Source of the DNA: Pseudomonas petrae
Lineage (GTDB): Bacteria; Pseudomonadota; Gammaproteobacteria; Pseudomonadales; Pseudomonadaceae
DNA length: 64,000 bases
Assembly (NCBI RefSeq): GCF_021728295.1
Contig: NZ_JAKJXE010000009.1
Location: forward strand, 62,001-126,000
Direction of reading: 5' to 3'
In this document: piece after piece, positions 1 through 8,926 of the stretch
How the letters are laid out: every line of letters begins with the position of its first letter
Position numbering within the stretch: the stretch's first letter is position 1
Notes under the pieces: generated by a model
The model's input: only the letters and a program-made list of their open reading frames with translations
Told to the model about the DNA's origin: nothing
Database searches by the model: none
Position numbers and translations under genes: made by a program

Positions 1-1621
1 TTCCGGCGCGCCGAATGGCCGGCAACACTACGCGATCACCGATATCGAAATCACCGAAGCGCGGCCCCGCGTCATACAGCAGTGCGTGGTCGCGGGTGCG
101 CAGCAGAATGGCGAGCCCCTGCCCGACGTCCAGTTGCAGCACTTCGACTTGCCCGACGGGCACGGTTTTCTGCGGCGGGAAGATGCACAGCAACAGCAAG
201 GGCCAGCCCAGCGGTCGCATCGGCAGGCCTTTGGGCAGCAACAGCAGCAACGCGCCGAGCAGGCTCAGCGGCCAGACCCACAATGGCACGTGGGGGCCGG
301 TCCAGGCGGGGGCGAGATCGGCCATGAACGTGAGCCATCGAAACAAACCGTCCATCGAGCCGCCTGCCAGCCACAGCAGGCTTTCGCCAAGGGGCGGGAT
401 CGCAAGCAGCAGTGTGCCGAGCAGCGCCAGGGGTAAAATCAGCAGGCTCACCCACGGCACGGCGAGCAGATTGACGACGGGACCGCTCACGCTCACCGGC
501 AGGTTCAGCGCCAGCAACACCGGCAACAGCCCCACCGCGATCAGCCATTGTGCGCGGGTCCAGCTTTGCAGCCAGCTCCAACGCCCGAGTCGCCCGCTGA
601 AGATCAGCATCAGGATCGCGACGGCCAGAAACGACAGCCAAAAGCCGGGGCGCAGCGTGATCAACGGCTCGGCGATCAGCACCAGGTTCAGCGCCAGCAA
701 CAGCGGCCATGCGGTGCCCAGATGGCGGAAACGCAGACGCCAGAGCAGCACCAGACCCAGCATGGTGACAGCCCGCTGCACCGGCACCTCAAAGCCCGCC
801 AGCATGCCGTAGGCCAACGCGCCCGAGAAGGCCGCGATGCAGGCCGAGGGCAGCCAGGGCAGAAACGGCGGCCACGCGCCCCAGCGAGCCAGCCCGGCGA
901 CGAGGCCGTAGAGCAAACCGGCGAGCAAGCCGATGTGCGTCCCGGAAATGACCAGCAAGTGAACGGTGCCGGTGTCCTGCAGGACTTGCCAATCGGCGGC
1001 GCTCAGTCCGGAATCGTCCCCCAGCACCAAGGCCGCCAGCCCGCCCTGTCGGCCCTGGGCATGCACACTCAGCAGGCGCTGGCGAATGCCGTCGCGCCAG
1101 TTGCCCCGGGCCGGTTCAAGCAACTGGCCGTCCACCACGGTGCCGGTGGCGCCAATGCGCTGGGCCAGCAGCCATGCCTGGTAATCGAACGCGCCGGGGT
1201 TGACCAGCCCACCGGGGCGCTTGAGCTTGACCGCCAGACGCCAGCGCTCGCCGCTGCTGATCGACGGGCCGCCGTACCAGCCGACACGGATCTGTTCGGG
1301 CAGCCGCGCGCGTCGTGAAGCGGGATCATCCAGCTGAAAACGCACCACGCCGTCGATTGTCTGCGGCAACCCGACGACGCGGCCTTCCAGCCAGAGCGTC
1401 TGCCCATCGAGGCGCTCGGCCAGTCGATCGTCCAGCGCCAACGACGCCGAGACACAGGCCCACGTCAGGCCGAACAGATAAAACGCCAGCGGGTAGGTGC
1501 GAAATGGCAGCAGCATCAGCGCCATCACGGGCATCGCCAGCCACAACCAGACCGGGGGTAAAGCCGGCAAAAAACGCAATGTCAGCAATCCGAGTGCAAG
1601 GGCGAGCATCCCTGTGCGCAT
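1..1621 (-). CDS. comEC: ComEC/Rec2 family DNA internalization protein (3' part beyond window)
   Basis: Inner-membrane channel protein that carries single-stranded DNA into the cytoplasm in naturally competent bacteria. About 540 residues are visible; the gene runs off the left edge. The start at 1621 gives MRTGMLALALGLL, a hydrophobic N-terminus. Many Leu/Trp-rich membrane helices follow, with the competence-domain segment LLVISGTHIGLLAGL near residues 225-240. Close to the window edge the metallo-beta-lactamase-like domain begins (LQLDVGQGLAILL, then DHALLYDAGPR). The layout of N-terminal domain, membrane channel and C-terminal hydrolase is that of full ComEC proteins. It is divergent from the DUF2062 gene, the usual Pseudomonas arrangement. 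No frameshift is visible in the part shown. Confidence 0.9.
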   Translation of the reverse strand, partial: MRTGMLALALGLLTLRFLPALPPVWLWLAMPVMALMLLPFRTYPLAFYLFGLTWACVSASLALDDRLAERLDGQTLWLEGRVVGLPQTIDGVVRFQLDDPASRRARLPEQIRVGWYGGPSISSGERWRLAVKLKRPGGLVNPGAFDYQAWLLAQRIGATGTVVDGQLLEPARGNWRDGIRQRLLSVHAQGRQGGLAALVLGDDSGLSAADWQVLQDTGTVHLLVISGTHIGLLAGLLYGLVAGLARWGAWPPFLPWLPSACIAAFSGALAYGMLAGFEVPVQRAVTMLGLVLLWRLRFRHLGTAWPLLLALNLVLIAEPLITLRPGFWLSFLAVAILMLIFSGRLGRWSWLQSWTRAQWLIAVGLLPVLLALNLPVSVSGPVVNLLAVPWVSLLILPLALLGTLLLAIPPLGESLLWLAGGSMDGLFRWLTFMADLAPAWTGPHVPLWVWPLSLLGALLLLLPKGLPMRPLGWPLLLLCIFPPQKTVPVGQVEVLQLDVGQGLAILLRTRDHALLYDAGPRFGDFDIGDRVVLPAIRRAG

Positions 1622-1773
1622 GAGGCTTTCCTTGTCTGCGGGCGAATCGACTTCCATGGCTTAGTCGATGCACCGGCACGCGCGTTTATTAATTGTCACA
1701 AAGTCTGAATTTGCGTTTGCGACTATCCGTGCATACTTCCCCGAATTTCCCGCCCACCTCGCCGGATTCCCGT

Positions 1774-2295
1774 ATGCCACGCCACCTGATCAAGCGGTAC
1801 ATGCCCGATCCGAACAGCATCCGGGAACACAAATCCTTACGCTTTCTTGGCTCTCTTCTACACGACCCCAACCTCTGGCACCTCAATCGACACTCCGTGG
1901 CGCGCGCGATGGGGATCGGGCTGTTCGCCGCCTTGATGCCGATGCCGTTGCAGATGCTGCTGGCCGCTGTGCTGGCGATCTGGGTGCGGGCCAACATGCC
2001 GATTGCAGTGAGTCTGTGCTGGCTGACCAATCCGCTGACGATGCCGCCGGTGTTCTATTGCACCTATAAAATCGGCGCGCTGTTGATGGGCTTGCCGCCC
2101 CGGCATTTCCCGGACGAACTGAGCTGGGACTGGATCAGCGGACAGCTGTCCACCCTGTGGCAGCCGTTTTTGCTGGGGTCGGTGGTGGCGGGGATTGTGT
2201 TGGGCGTGGCGGGGTATTTCGGGACGATGGCGTATTGGCGCTGGTGGGTCGGACGGCAGTGGAAAGCGCGTCAGATGCGGCGTAAGGCAGTTTAG
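1774..2295 (+). CDS. DUF2062 domain membrane protein
   Basis: Conserved inner-membrane protein of unknown function, 173 residues. The start at 1774 gives MPRHLIKRYMPDP, which matches family members I recall; an upstream in-frame start at 1693 would add 27 unlikely residues. The basic N-terminus (about 1-45) is followed by hydrophobic segments near 50-75, 80-100 and 130-155. The motif HSVARAMGIGLFAA and the segment LTNPLTMPPVFY are typical of DUF2062. It is transcribed away from comEC and followed by a REP element. Confidence 0.85.
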   Translation: MPRHLIKRYMPDPNSIREHKSLRFLGSLLHDPNLWHLNRHSVARAMGIGLFAALMPMPLQMLLAAVLAIWVRANMPIAVSLCWLTNPLTMPPVFYCTYKIGALLMGLPPRHFPDELSWDWISGQLSTLWQPFLLGSVVAGIVLGVAGYFGTMAYWRWWVGRQWKARQMRRKAV

Positions 2296-2336
2296 GGCGA
2301 GGTTGTCAGCGGATCGTCGCGGCCAGTCAGGTGCAT

Positions 2337-2439
2337 AATCGTTCCCACGCTCGCGTGGTAATGGCCCGTTTGACGCTCTGCGTCACAGTCAACGCAGAGC
2401 GTTTGGGGCGGCATTACCACGCGGAGCGTGGGAACGATC
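2337..2439. repeat. REP-type inverted repeat (CGTTCCCACGC class)
   Basis: Two inverted copies of a CGTTCCCACGC...GCGTGGTAAT unit flank a second, inner inverted repeat (GACGCTCTGCGT / ACGCAGAGCGT). The whole can fold into a long imperfect hairpin between two convergent genes. This is one of four REP classes in the window. It may help transcription termination or mRNA stability, but no U-tract is visible. Confidence 0.8.
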
Positions 2440-2452
2440 GTTCTGAAATGCG

Positions 2453-3232
2453 TTACTGACGCATACCGCGTCCGCTCACCAGCAGTCGCGCGCAGCCCAG
2501 GTACAGCACAATGGTCGCCACGACCATGAACGCCAGGGCGATGCTGATCTTGATGTCCGACACGCCGAGAATGCCGAAGCGGAAGGCGTTGACCATGTGC
2601 AGCACCGGGTTGGCCAGCGACACGGTTTGCCAGAACGGCGGCAGCAGATTGATCGAATAGAACACCCCGCCCAAGTAGGTCAGCGGCGTCAGCACGAAGG
2701 TCGGGATGATCGAGATATCATCGAAATTGCGCGCAAACACGGCATTGATGAAACCCAGCAACGAGAAAATCGTCGCAGTCAGCAGCACCACAATGATCGT
2801 GATGCCCAGATGATGCACCTGCAGATCGGTGAAGAACATCGACAGCATCGTGACGATCACCCCCACCGCCAGCCCGCGCAGCACGCCGCCGATGGTGTAG
2901 CCGATCAGGATGGTATGCGGCGACACCGGCGAGACCATCAGCTCTTCGACCGAACGCTGAAACTTGGCGCCGAAGAAACTCGAGACCACGTTGCCGTAGG
3001 AGTTGGTGATCACCGACATCATGATCAGCCCAGGCACGATGTACTGCATGTAGGTGAAGCCACCCATGTCGCCGATCTGCCGGCCGATCAGGTTGCCGAA
3101 GATCACGAAGTACAGAACCATGGTGATCGCCGGCGGCAGCAGGGTCTGCGGCCAGATCCGCATGAAACGCCGGACCTCACGATAAACGATGGTGTTCAGG
3201 GCGATCAGGTTGGGGCGCAGCTCCGAGCTCAT
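2453..3232 (-). CDS. ABC-2 type transporter permease (YadH-like)
   Basis: Membrane subunit of an ABC exporter, 259 residues, with about six hydrophobic segments. Family signs include the N-terminal MSSELRPNLIALNTIVYREVRRFMRIW and the central segment SVEELMVSPVSPHTILIGY, typical of the ABC-2 permease core. Its start overlaps the stop of the ATPase gene by four bases (3229-3232), so the two are translationally coupled. The substrate is not shown by the sequence. The pair corresponds to E. coli YadG/YadH and, from memory, PAO1 PA2812/PA2811. Confidence 0.9.
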   Translation of the reverse strand: MSSELRPNLIALNTIVYREVRRFMRIWPQTLLPPAITMVLYFVIFGNLIGRQIGDMGGFTYMQYIVPGLIMMSVITNSYGNVVSSFFGAKFQRSVEELMVSPVSPHTILIGYTIGGVLRGLAVGVIVTMLSMFFTDLQVHHLGITIIVVLLTATIFSLLGFINAVFARNFDDISIIPTFVLTPLTYLGGVFYSINLLPPFWQTVSLANPVLHMVNAFRFGILGVSDIKISIALAFMVVATIVLYLGCARLLVSGRGMRQ

Positions 3233-4161
3233 ATCGCCACCTTCGCCAGATTCTTCTCGACCAGACCCACGAACAACTCCTCAAGGCGATTGGTTTTATT
3301 GCGCAGGCTCAGCACCTGAATGTTCTGCAGCGACAACTGACTGAACAGCGACGTGATGCCGATGGTTTTGTCGACCTGCACTTCGAGCGTGTGGTTATCC
3401 ACCAGTTGCACTGGATAACCGTTGAGTTGAGGCGCGGCTTGCAGCGGATCGCGCAGATCAAGCAGGAAGGTCTCGACGTGCAGCTTGTTGAGCAGCGTCT
3501 TCATGCCGGTGTTTTCGATGATCGTGCCGTGATCGATGATGCCGATGTTGCGGCACAGCTGCTCAGCCTCCTCCAGGTAATGGGTGGTGAGGATGATGGT
3601 GATGCCCTTCTCGTTCAGCTCGGTGAGGAAGGTCCACATCGAGCGGCGCAGCTCGATATCAACGCCCGCCGTAGGCTCGTCGAGGATCAACAGTCGCGGC
3701 TCATGAATCAGCGCGCGGGCGATCATCAGGCGGCGCTTCATGCCGCCGGACAACGAGCGAGAAGGCGAGTCGCGCTTGTCCCACAAACCCAGCTGGGTCA
3801 GGTACTGCTCGGCGCGCTCTTTGGCGATCTTCGGCGGAATGCCGTAATAACCCGCCTGGGTCACGACGATGTCGAAAGTCTTCTCGAACTGATTGAAATT
3901 GAATTCCTGCGGTACCACGCCGATCGAGCGCTTGAGCTGTGCCGGGTTGCGATCAAGGTCGTGGCCGAAGATGTTTACCGTGCCGCTGGTCTTGTTGACC
4001 AGGGTCGAGATGATCCCGATGGTGGTGGATTTGCCGGCGCCGTTGGGGCCGAGCAATGCGAAGAAATCACCCTCGGCGACGTCCAGATCAATGCCCTTGA
4101 GGGCCTGGAAACCGTTGCCGTAGGTCTTGGTTAGCTGCCGGATGGACAGAGCTGAACTCAT
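3229..4161 (-). CDS. ABC transporter ATP-binding protein (YadG-like)
   Basis: ATPase partner of the downstream permease, 310 residues. Walker A is GPNGAGKST (residues 38-46), the signature is SLSGGMKRR, Walker B is LLILDEPTAGVD, and the switch His lies in ILTTHYLEEAEQ. The C-terminal 80 residues are the accessory domain usual in ABC-2 exporters (ending RLEELFVGLVEKN). The start at ATG 4161 (MSSALSIRQ) fits the family; a GTG four codons upstream (4173) is an alternative. The intergenic space back to the transferase gene (4162-4380) holds nothing I recognise. Confidence 0.9.
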   Translation of the reverse strand: MSSALSIRQLTKTYGNGFQALKGIDLDVAEGDFFALLGPNGAGKSTTIGIISTLVNKTSGTVNIFGHDLDRNPAQLKRSIGVVPQEFNFNQFEKTFDIVVTQAGYYGIPPKIAKERAEQYLTQLGLWDKRDSPSRSLSGGMKRRLMIARALIHEPRLLILDEPTAGVDIELRRSMWTFLTELNEKGITIILTTHYLEEAEQLCRNIGIIDHGTIIENTGMKTLLNKLHVETFLLDLRDPLQAAPQLNGYPVQLVDNHTLEVQVDKTIGITSLFSQLSLQNIQVLSLRNKTNRLEELFVGLVEKNLAKVAI

Positions 4162-4380
4162 GACTGAACACACACCAATAAAAATGAAAAAGGGAAGATA
4201 AACGAATACGAAAGTGCAGTCGCCGGACTGAAACGGGCGCTGACATCTACCGCGCTGCGCAGCTGGGATATCAGGCGCAACACATGGCTACAAACACAGT
4301 GGCCGCAATGTTGCGTGCCGATGCCGCCCAAGTACAGCGACATCGGTTGATAGTCAGTATTAACTCGACACGGGCTGAAC

Positions 4381-5004
4381 TCAGGTCAGCGCGGTCATCA
4401 CGGCCTTTTGATACGCCGGACGCTGCTGCAAACGTTCGTACCAGGCTTTGAGGTGAGGCAGGTCGAGGCGTTCAATCGGCATTTCGAACCAGGGGTAGGC
4501 GAAGCAGCCAAGGGGAATGTCGCCCACGCCGAATTCATCGCCCGAGAGGTAGGGCTGACGCGCCAGTGCTGCGTCGACGATGCCCAGCAGGCGTTCGACT
4601 TCAGCTTTAGCCGCATTGATCTGCGTCCAGTCCTGCTGCTCGGCAGGGGTGCGCAACACGCCCCAAAACACCGGGCGGAAAGGGCCGGCCAGCGTCGATG
4701 TGGTCCAGTCCATCCACTTCTCGGCCTGGGCACGCGCCTTGGGGCTGGCCGGATAAAGAGCGGAGTCCGGCGCGTATTGCGCGGCGAGATAGCGAACGAT
4801 GGTGTTGGACTCCCACAGCACGAATTCGCCGTCTTCGATCATCGGCACCACGCCGTTGGGGTTCTTCGCCAGGTAATCGGGCTGATCGTTGATACCAAAG
4901 GCGCCGCCGGCATTCAGCGACTCGTATTCCAGTCCCAGTTCCTCGGCGATCCACAATGCCTTGCGCACATTGGACGAGTTCTTGCGGCCCCAGATCTTCA
5001 ACAT
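4381..5004 (-). CDS. Glutathione S-transferase family protein
   Basis: Cytosolic GST-fold protein, 207 residues. The thioredoxin-like N-terminal domain (1-80) carries RKNSSNVRKALWIAEEL, where the Ser/Asn cluster sits at the catalytic position. The glutathione-site motifs GVVPMIED and the cis-Pro/ESNTIVRYL stretch follow, then the all-helical C-terminal domain (about 90-207). The start at 5004 is preceded by GGAGAA at suitable spacing; an 18-codon longer reading is unlikely. It is divergent from fadE, as PA2813 is near PA2815 in PAO1. Substrate unknown. Confidence 0.88.
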   Translation of the reverse strand: MLKIWGRKNSSNVRKALWIAEELGLEYESLNAGGAFGINDQPDYLAKNPNGVVPMIEDGEFVLWESNTIVRYLAAQYAPDSALYPASPKARAQAEKWMDWTTSTLAGPFRPVFWGVLRTPAEQQDWTQINAAKAEVERLLGIVDAALARQPYLSGDEFGVGDIPLGCFAYPWFEMPIERLDLPHLKAWYERLQQRPAYQKAVMTALT

Positions 5005-5217
5005 GTTGTCATTCTCCGTGTGGTCAGCGAGCGATGAGTCGCGTTTGCGGCGGGCCACAGTCTACTCCGGGATGCGGGTGTTCGAGCCACAACTTCCTGC
5101 GCATCGGCCAGCCCCCGAACTCCCTTGGTAGCACGGGGTCACTATCGATGCGCGGGCCAGAGCGGTCGACTGCGCAGCCGGTCGCGCTTATCGCGCCGTC
5201 ATCATGGAGGGCTGTTT

Positions 5218-7662
5218 ATGTTGTTGCTGTGGATCGTAGTGTTGGTGGTTGGCGTGGCCTGGCTGGCCCATCGCAGGGTTGCACCCTTCCCCGCCCTGGG
5301 CATCGTTGCGATGTACCTGCTAGCAATGGGCGCGCTCAGCCATGCCCACGGCTGGATGGTCATTCCGTGGGTGTTGTGGCTGGGCGTCGCGTTGCTGCTG
5401 GCGCTGCCAGACCTGCGCCGCAAACACTTCAGTGCGCCAATGTTCTCGTGGTTTCAGAAAGTGTTGCCGCCGATGTCCGCCACCGAGCGTGACGCCATCG
5501 ACGCCGGCACCGTGTGGTGGGATGGCGAGCTGTTCAGCGGTCGACCAGACTGGAACACCCTGCTCAGCTATCCGAAAAGCAAACTGACCGATGAAGAGCA
5601 GGCGTTCCTCGACGGCCCGACCGAAGAACTCTGCGCCATGGTCAGCGACTGGGAAATCGGCCAGGCCATGGACCTGCCGCCGCAAGCCTGGGCGCATATA
5701 AAGGAGCATGGTTTCTTCGCGCTGATTATTCCCAAGGAATACGGCGGTAAAGGCTTCTCGGCCTACGCCCACTCGCAAGTGGCGATGAAGCTTGCGACCC
5801 GCAGCGGCGATCTCGCCTCCACGGTGATGGTGCCCAATTCATTGGGCCCGGCAGAGTTGCTGCTGCATTACGGCACTGACGAGCAGCGTAATCACTACCT
5901 GCCGCGCCTGGCCCGTGGCGACGAGATCCCGTGCTTCGCATTGACCGGCCCGCTGGCCGGCTCCGACGCAGGGGCGATGCCTGACACCGGGATCATCTGC
6001 AAGGGCCAGTGGGAAGGTGAGGAAGTTATCGGCCTGCGCCTGAATTGGGAAAAGCGCTACATCACCCTCGGCCCGGTCGCCACCCTGCTCGGGCTCGCCT
6101 TCAAGGCCTACGACCCTGAGCATTTGCTTGGTGACGAGACAGCCCTGGGCATCAGCCTGGCGCTGATTCCAACCGACACCGCCGGCGTGGAAATCGGTCG
6201 TCGTCATGTGCCACTGGGCGCGGCGTTCATGAACGGCCCGAACTCCGGCAAGGACGTGTTCATTCCGCTGGAGTACCTGATTGGCGGCCAGAACATGATC
6301 GGCAAAGGCTGGATGATGCTGATGAATTGTCTGTCGGTCGGCCGTTCGATTTCACTGCCAGCGGTCGGTACCGGCGCCGCGAAGTTCACCAGCCTGGTCA
6401 CCGGGCAGTACACCCAGGTGCGCGAACAATTCAACGTGCCGCTGGCGGCGTTCGAAGGGATTCAGGAATCCCTGGCGCGCATCGGCGGCAATGCCTGGCT
6501 GATGGACAGCGCGCGCATCCTGACCGCAAATGCGGTGGACTTGGGCGAGAAGCCTTCGGTGCTGTCGGCGATCTTGAAATACCACCTGACCGAACGCGGC
6601 CGCGAGTGCATCACCCACGCGATGGATGTGCACGGCGGCAAGGGCATCATCATGGGCCCAAACAATTACCTGGGCCGCTCGTGGCAAGGCGCGCCGATTT
6701 TCATCACCGTGGAAGGCGCAAACATTCTGTCGCGCAACCTGATGATCTTTGGACAGGGCGCCATTCGCTGCCATCCGTTCGTGCTGAAGGAAATGGCCCT
6801 CGCCGGTCGCAAGGATCATGACCGGGCGGTGGTTGAATTCGACGGCCTGCTGATGCAGCACATTGGTTTTGCCGTGCGTAACGCGGCCAGCACGCTGGTG
6901 CTGAACCTGGGGCTGGGGCATTTCGAAAGCGTGCCGGGTGATCGCCTGAGTCAGGGTTATTTCCGCGCGCTGAACCGTCAGGCCGCTGCCTTCGCAATGC
7001 TGGCCGATCTGAGCATGATGCTGCTGGGTGGCGAGTTGAAACGCCGCGAACGTCTGTCGGCGCGACTCGGTGATGTGCTGAGCCACATGTACCTGGCGTC
7101 CGCCGCGCTCAAGCGTTACCACGATCTGGATTACCCTGAAGCGCTGGCGCCACTGTTCTGCTGGTCCATGGAAGAAGCGTTGGGTGAGTCGGAACGCGCA
7201 CTGGACGAGTTGCTGAGCAATTTCCCGAACCGCATTCTCGGCGGGCTGCTGCGGGTGATCGTGTTCCCGTTCGGCCGTCGCCACAAAGGGCCATCGGATG
7301 CGCTCGACGCGCAGGTGGCGGAAATCCTCGGACGCGCCAAAGGCGACCCGGCGCTCGAATCGGTGCTTGCCGGTTGCTATCGCCCGACCGACGCAGAGGA
7401 TCCGGTTGGCGCGTTGCAGCACGCCAGCGACTTGCTCAGCGGCGCGAAAGCGATTCGTAGCAAGCTTCATCACGCGGTGAAAAGCGGTCAGGTGAAGCCC
7501 GCAGGTGGTGAGCATCTGATCGATGCCGCGCTCAACGCAGGCGTGCTGCAGGCGGCGGAAGCGGAAACCTTGCGCGCTGCAGAAGCGGCGCGACGCAAGG
7601 TGATTGATGTGGATGATTTCGACAAGGAAGAACTGGTCGCGACCGAAGGCAAAATTCGCTGA
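5218..7662 (+). CDS. fadE: Acyl-CoA dehydrogenase, FadE type
   Basis: FAD-dependent enzyme for the first step of fatty acid beta-oxidation (acyl-CoA to trans-2-enoyl-CoA). It has 814 residues, the same length as E. coli FadE. The N-terminus has two hydrophobic segments (about 1-20 and 25-65), consistent with membrane association. The dehydrogenase core follows, with ALTGPLAGSDAG (FAD/substrate loop), NMIGKGWMMLMNCLSVGRS, and CITHAMDVHGGKGIIMGP near the active site. The last 200 residues are the DUF1974-type extension of this subfamily. The start at 5218 has GGAGGG five bases upstream; a 31-codon longer reading crosses that SD. A REP element follows the stop. Confidence 0.95.
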   Translation: MLLLWIVVLVVGVAWLAHRRVAPFPALGIVAMYLLAMGALSHAHGWMVIPWVLWLGVALLLALPDLRRKHFSAPMFSWFQKVLPPMSATERDAIDAGTVWWDGELFSGRPDWNTLLSYPKSKLTDEEQAFLDGPTEELCAMVSDWEIGQAMDLPPQAWAHIKEHGFFALIIPKEYGGKGFSAYAHSQVAMKLATRSGDLASTVMVPNSLGPAELLLHYGTDEQRNHYLPRLARGDEIPCFALTGPLAGSDAGAMPDTGIICKGQWEGEEVIGLRLNWEKRYITLGPVATLLGLAFKAYDPEHLLGDETALGISLALIPTDTAGVEIGRRHVPLGAAFMNGPNSGKDVFIPLEYLIGGQNMIGKGWMMLMNCLSVGRSISLPAVGTGAAKFTSLVTGQYTQVREQFNVPLAAFEGIQESLARIGGNAWLMDSARILTANAVDLGEKPSVLSAILKYHLTERGRECITHAMDVHGGKGIIMGPNNYLGRSWQGAPIFITVEGANILSRNLMIFGQGAIRCHPFVLKEMALAGRKDHDRAVVEFDGLLMQHIGFAVRNAASTLVLNLGLGHFESVPGDRLSQGYFRALNRQAAAFAMLADLSMMLLGGELKRRERLSARLGDVLSHMYLASAALKRYHDLDYPEALAPLFCWSMEEALGESERALDELLSNFPNRILGGLLRVIVFPFGRRHKGPSDALDAQVAEILGRAKGDPALESVLAGCYRPTDAEDPVGALQHASDLLSGAKAIRSKLHHAVKSGQVKPAGGEHLIDAALNAGVLQAAEAETLRAAEAARRKVIDVDDFDKEELVATEGKIR

Positions 7663-7680
7663 TTAAATGAAGGCGAACCC

Positions 7681-7769
7681 TGTAGGAGCGCGCTTGCCCG
7701 TATTGCGGTGGGTCAGCAACATAAACGTTGGCTGACACGCCCTCGTTCTCGGGCAAGCGCGCTCCTGCA
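7681..7769. repeat. REP pair (GGAGCGCGCTTGCCCG class)
   Basis: An inverted pair of GTAGGAGCGCGCTTGCCCG at the left and its complement ending GCTCCTGCA at the right encloses about 45 bases. This is the classic Pseudomonas REP doublet downstream of fadE. The same class recurs at 26610-26700 and as a half-unit at 63594-63618. Confidence 0.85.
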
Positions 7770-7861
7770 CGTGGTGCCCGCGACTTACGTCTACATACAC
7801 CGCGCTGGTGAATTGTCCTACACTCCTTGGTAACAACAAGAAAAACCCAAGGGGACGCATC

Positions 7862-8065
7862 ATGATTAACCAACGCCTGACTCATCGCTGCCTGCTCTCT
7901 GAAATCGCCTCGGGGGAGGATCTTTCCAGCGGTAAGCCGACACAAACGCTGCAAACCCTTCTGATGATGGGCTTTGTCACCCGTATGCTCAGTCCCGACC
8001 GCACCTTTGCGCACCTCGCCCTTACTGAAGCAGGCCACCGGTATCTGGCCGGGTTGTGGCATTGA
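7862..8065 (+). CDS. Conserved small hypothetical protein (PA2816-like)
   Basis: A 67-residue protein starting MINQRLTHRCLLSEIASGED, with AAGGGGA as ribosome-binding site just upstream of 7862. The second half (LQTLLMMGFVTRMLSPDRTF...LTEAGHRYLAGL) has the helix-turn-strand pattern of a winged-helix end, but it is too short to call DNA binding. It lies between fadE and the PA2817-like gene, as in PAO1 from memory. Function unknown. Confidence 0.7.
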   Translation: MINQRLTHRCLLSEIASGEDLSSGKPTQTLQTLLMMGFVTRMLSPDRTFAHLALTEAGHRYLAGLWH

Positions 8066-8129
8066 GATAGCCGCAGGCGGCGGGGGCCTCTATACTCCCG
8101 CGCCTGTTTTTGTCTCTGAGGGCTTCATC

Positions 8130-8540
8130 ATGGCCGACGCCAATCTCGACCACATCATGAATCTGCTGTTGCATTTGCGCGGCATCCTGGTCGCGCTGGG
8201 AGAGGCCGAGCAGGTCCCCGAGGAAAGTCATGCGCTGTTTCTGGAGCGCTACGATGAGTTGCTGACGCTGTTGCCGGCTGATCCGATCGAGAGTCAGTAT
8301 CTGGGGCAGGATTTGTTGTGTCAGGTGATTCAGCGTTATCCGCAGATTGCTCATTTGGTACCGCGGGATTTGTTGTGGTTTTTCGCGGGCGATTGTCTGC
8401 ATTTCATGCCGGACGATGAGATTGATTTGTATACGGCGCTGGAGGAGCGTCGGTTTGAGGCGATGGAGAACGAGGAGCCGTTTGACTGGAATCAGGAGAA
8501 GCAGTTGTTGGCGATGTCGCAGTCTGAGTCCAAGCACTGA
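8130..8540 (+). CDS. PA2817 family protein
   Basis: An acidic, helical, soluble protein of 136 residues (MADANLDHIMNLLLHLRGIL...). Repeated Leu-rich helices span most of the length, with an acidic region DDEIDLYTALEERRFEAMENEEP near 105-125. No catalytic motif is visible. Synteny with the fadE neighbourhood of P. aeruginosa supports the family name. Function unknown. The start at 8130 follows GAGGGCTTCATC, which contains a GAGG. Confidence 0.75.
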   Translation: MADANLDHIMNLLLHLRGILVALGEAEQVPEESHALFLERYDELLTLLPADPIESQYLGQDLLCQVIQRYPQIAHLVPRDLLWFFAGDCLHFMPDDEIDLYTALEERRFEAMENEEPFDWNQEKQLLAMSQSESKH

Positions 8541-8679
8541 TTTGATATCAGCATCAAGATCAAAGGCGTCGGCCTAACGGCCTCTGTTTCGCCTTCGGCG
8601 AGTTACTTGATAAAGCCCCAAGTAACCAAGGGCTTGTGCTCCTGGTTAGGCCCTTCCTTCGTCAGGGTTCCTTCACTCC

Positions 8680-8770
8680 GGTCCCGCTCCGTGGGCCCGC
8701 GCCGAACGGACATCCATGTCCTGACGGCGCTCTCGCCGCATCCATGCGGCTCGGCCCACTCCGCGAGACC
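8680..8770. repeat. Branched palindromic Pseudomonas repeat with two ATCCAT-loop hairpins
   Basis: The outer arms 8680-8697 and 8753-8770 are imperfect inverted complements (GGTCCCGC..GTGGGCC / GGCCCAC..GCGAGACC). Between them lie two hairpins: 8699-8730 (GCGCCG...GGACATCCATGTCC...CGGCGC) and 8735-8750 (GCCGCATCCATGCGGC). The fold would be a three-way junction. I recall closely related sequences scattered in many Pseudomonas genomes, with no assigned function. Confidence 0.75.
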
Positions 8771-8854
8771 TGCGTTCAGCCTGCACCCAAGTCGCGTTCT
8801 TCGGTGTCTGGGCTACTTGTGTCTGAAGATCAAAAGCGTGAGGCAGATCAACGG

Positions 8855-8926
8855 CTTCCCGGCTGAAGCCGGTCCTACTGACTGCACACGCTGCTTTTCG
8901 TGGGACCGGCTTTAGCCGGGAAGAGG
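8855..8926. repeat. REP pair (ACCGGCTTTAGCCGGGA class)
   Basis: CTTCCCGGCTGAAGCCGGTCCTAC and its inverted partner GTGGGACCGGCTTTAGCCGGGAAG are separated by about 24 bases. The class also occurs at 30515-30607, 56487-56579, 56677-56769 and 63663-63808. Confidence 0.85.

Noticed and set aside
6352..7515. 387-codon frame antisense to fadE
   Set aside because: Shadow of a well-supported fadE coding sequence.
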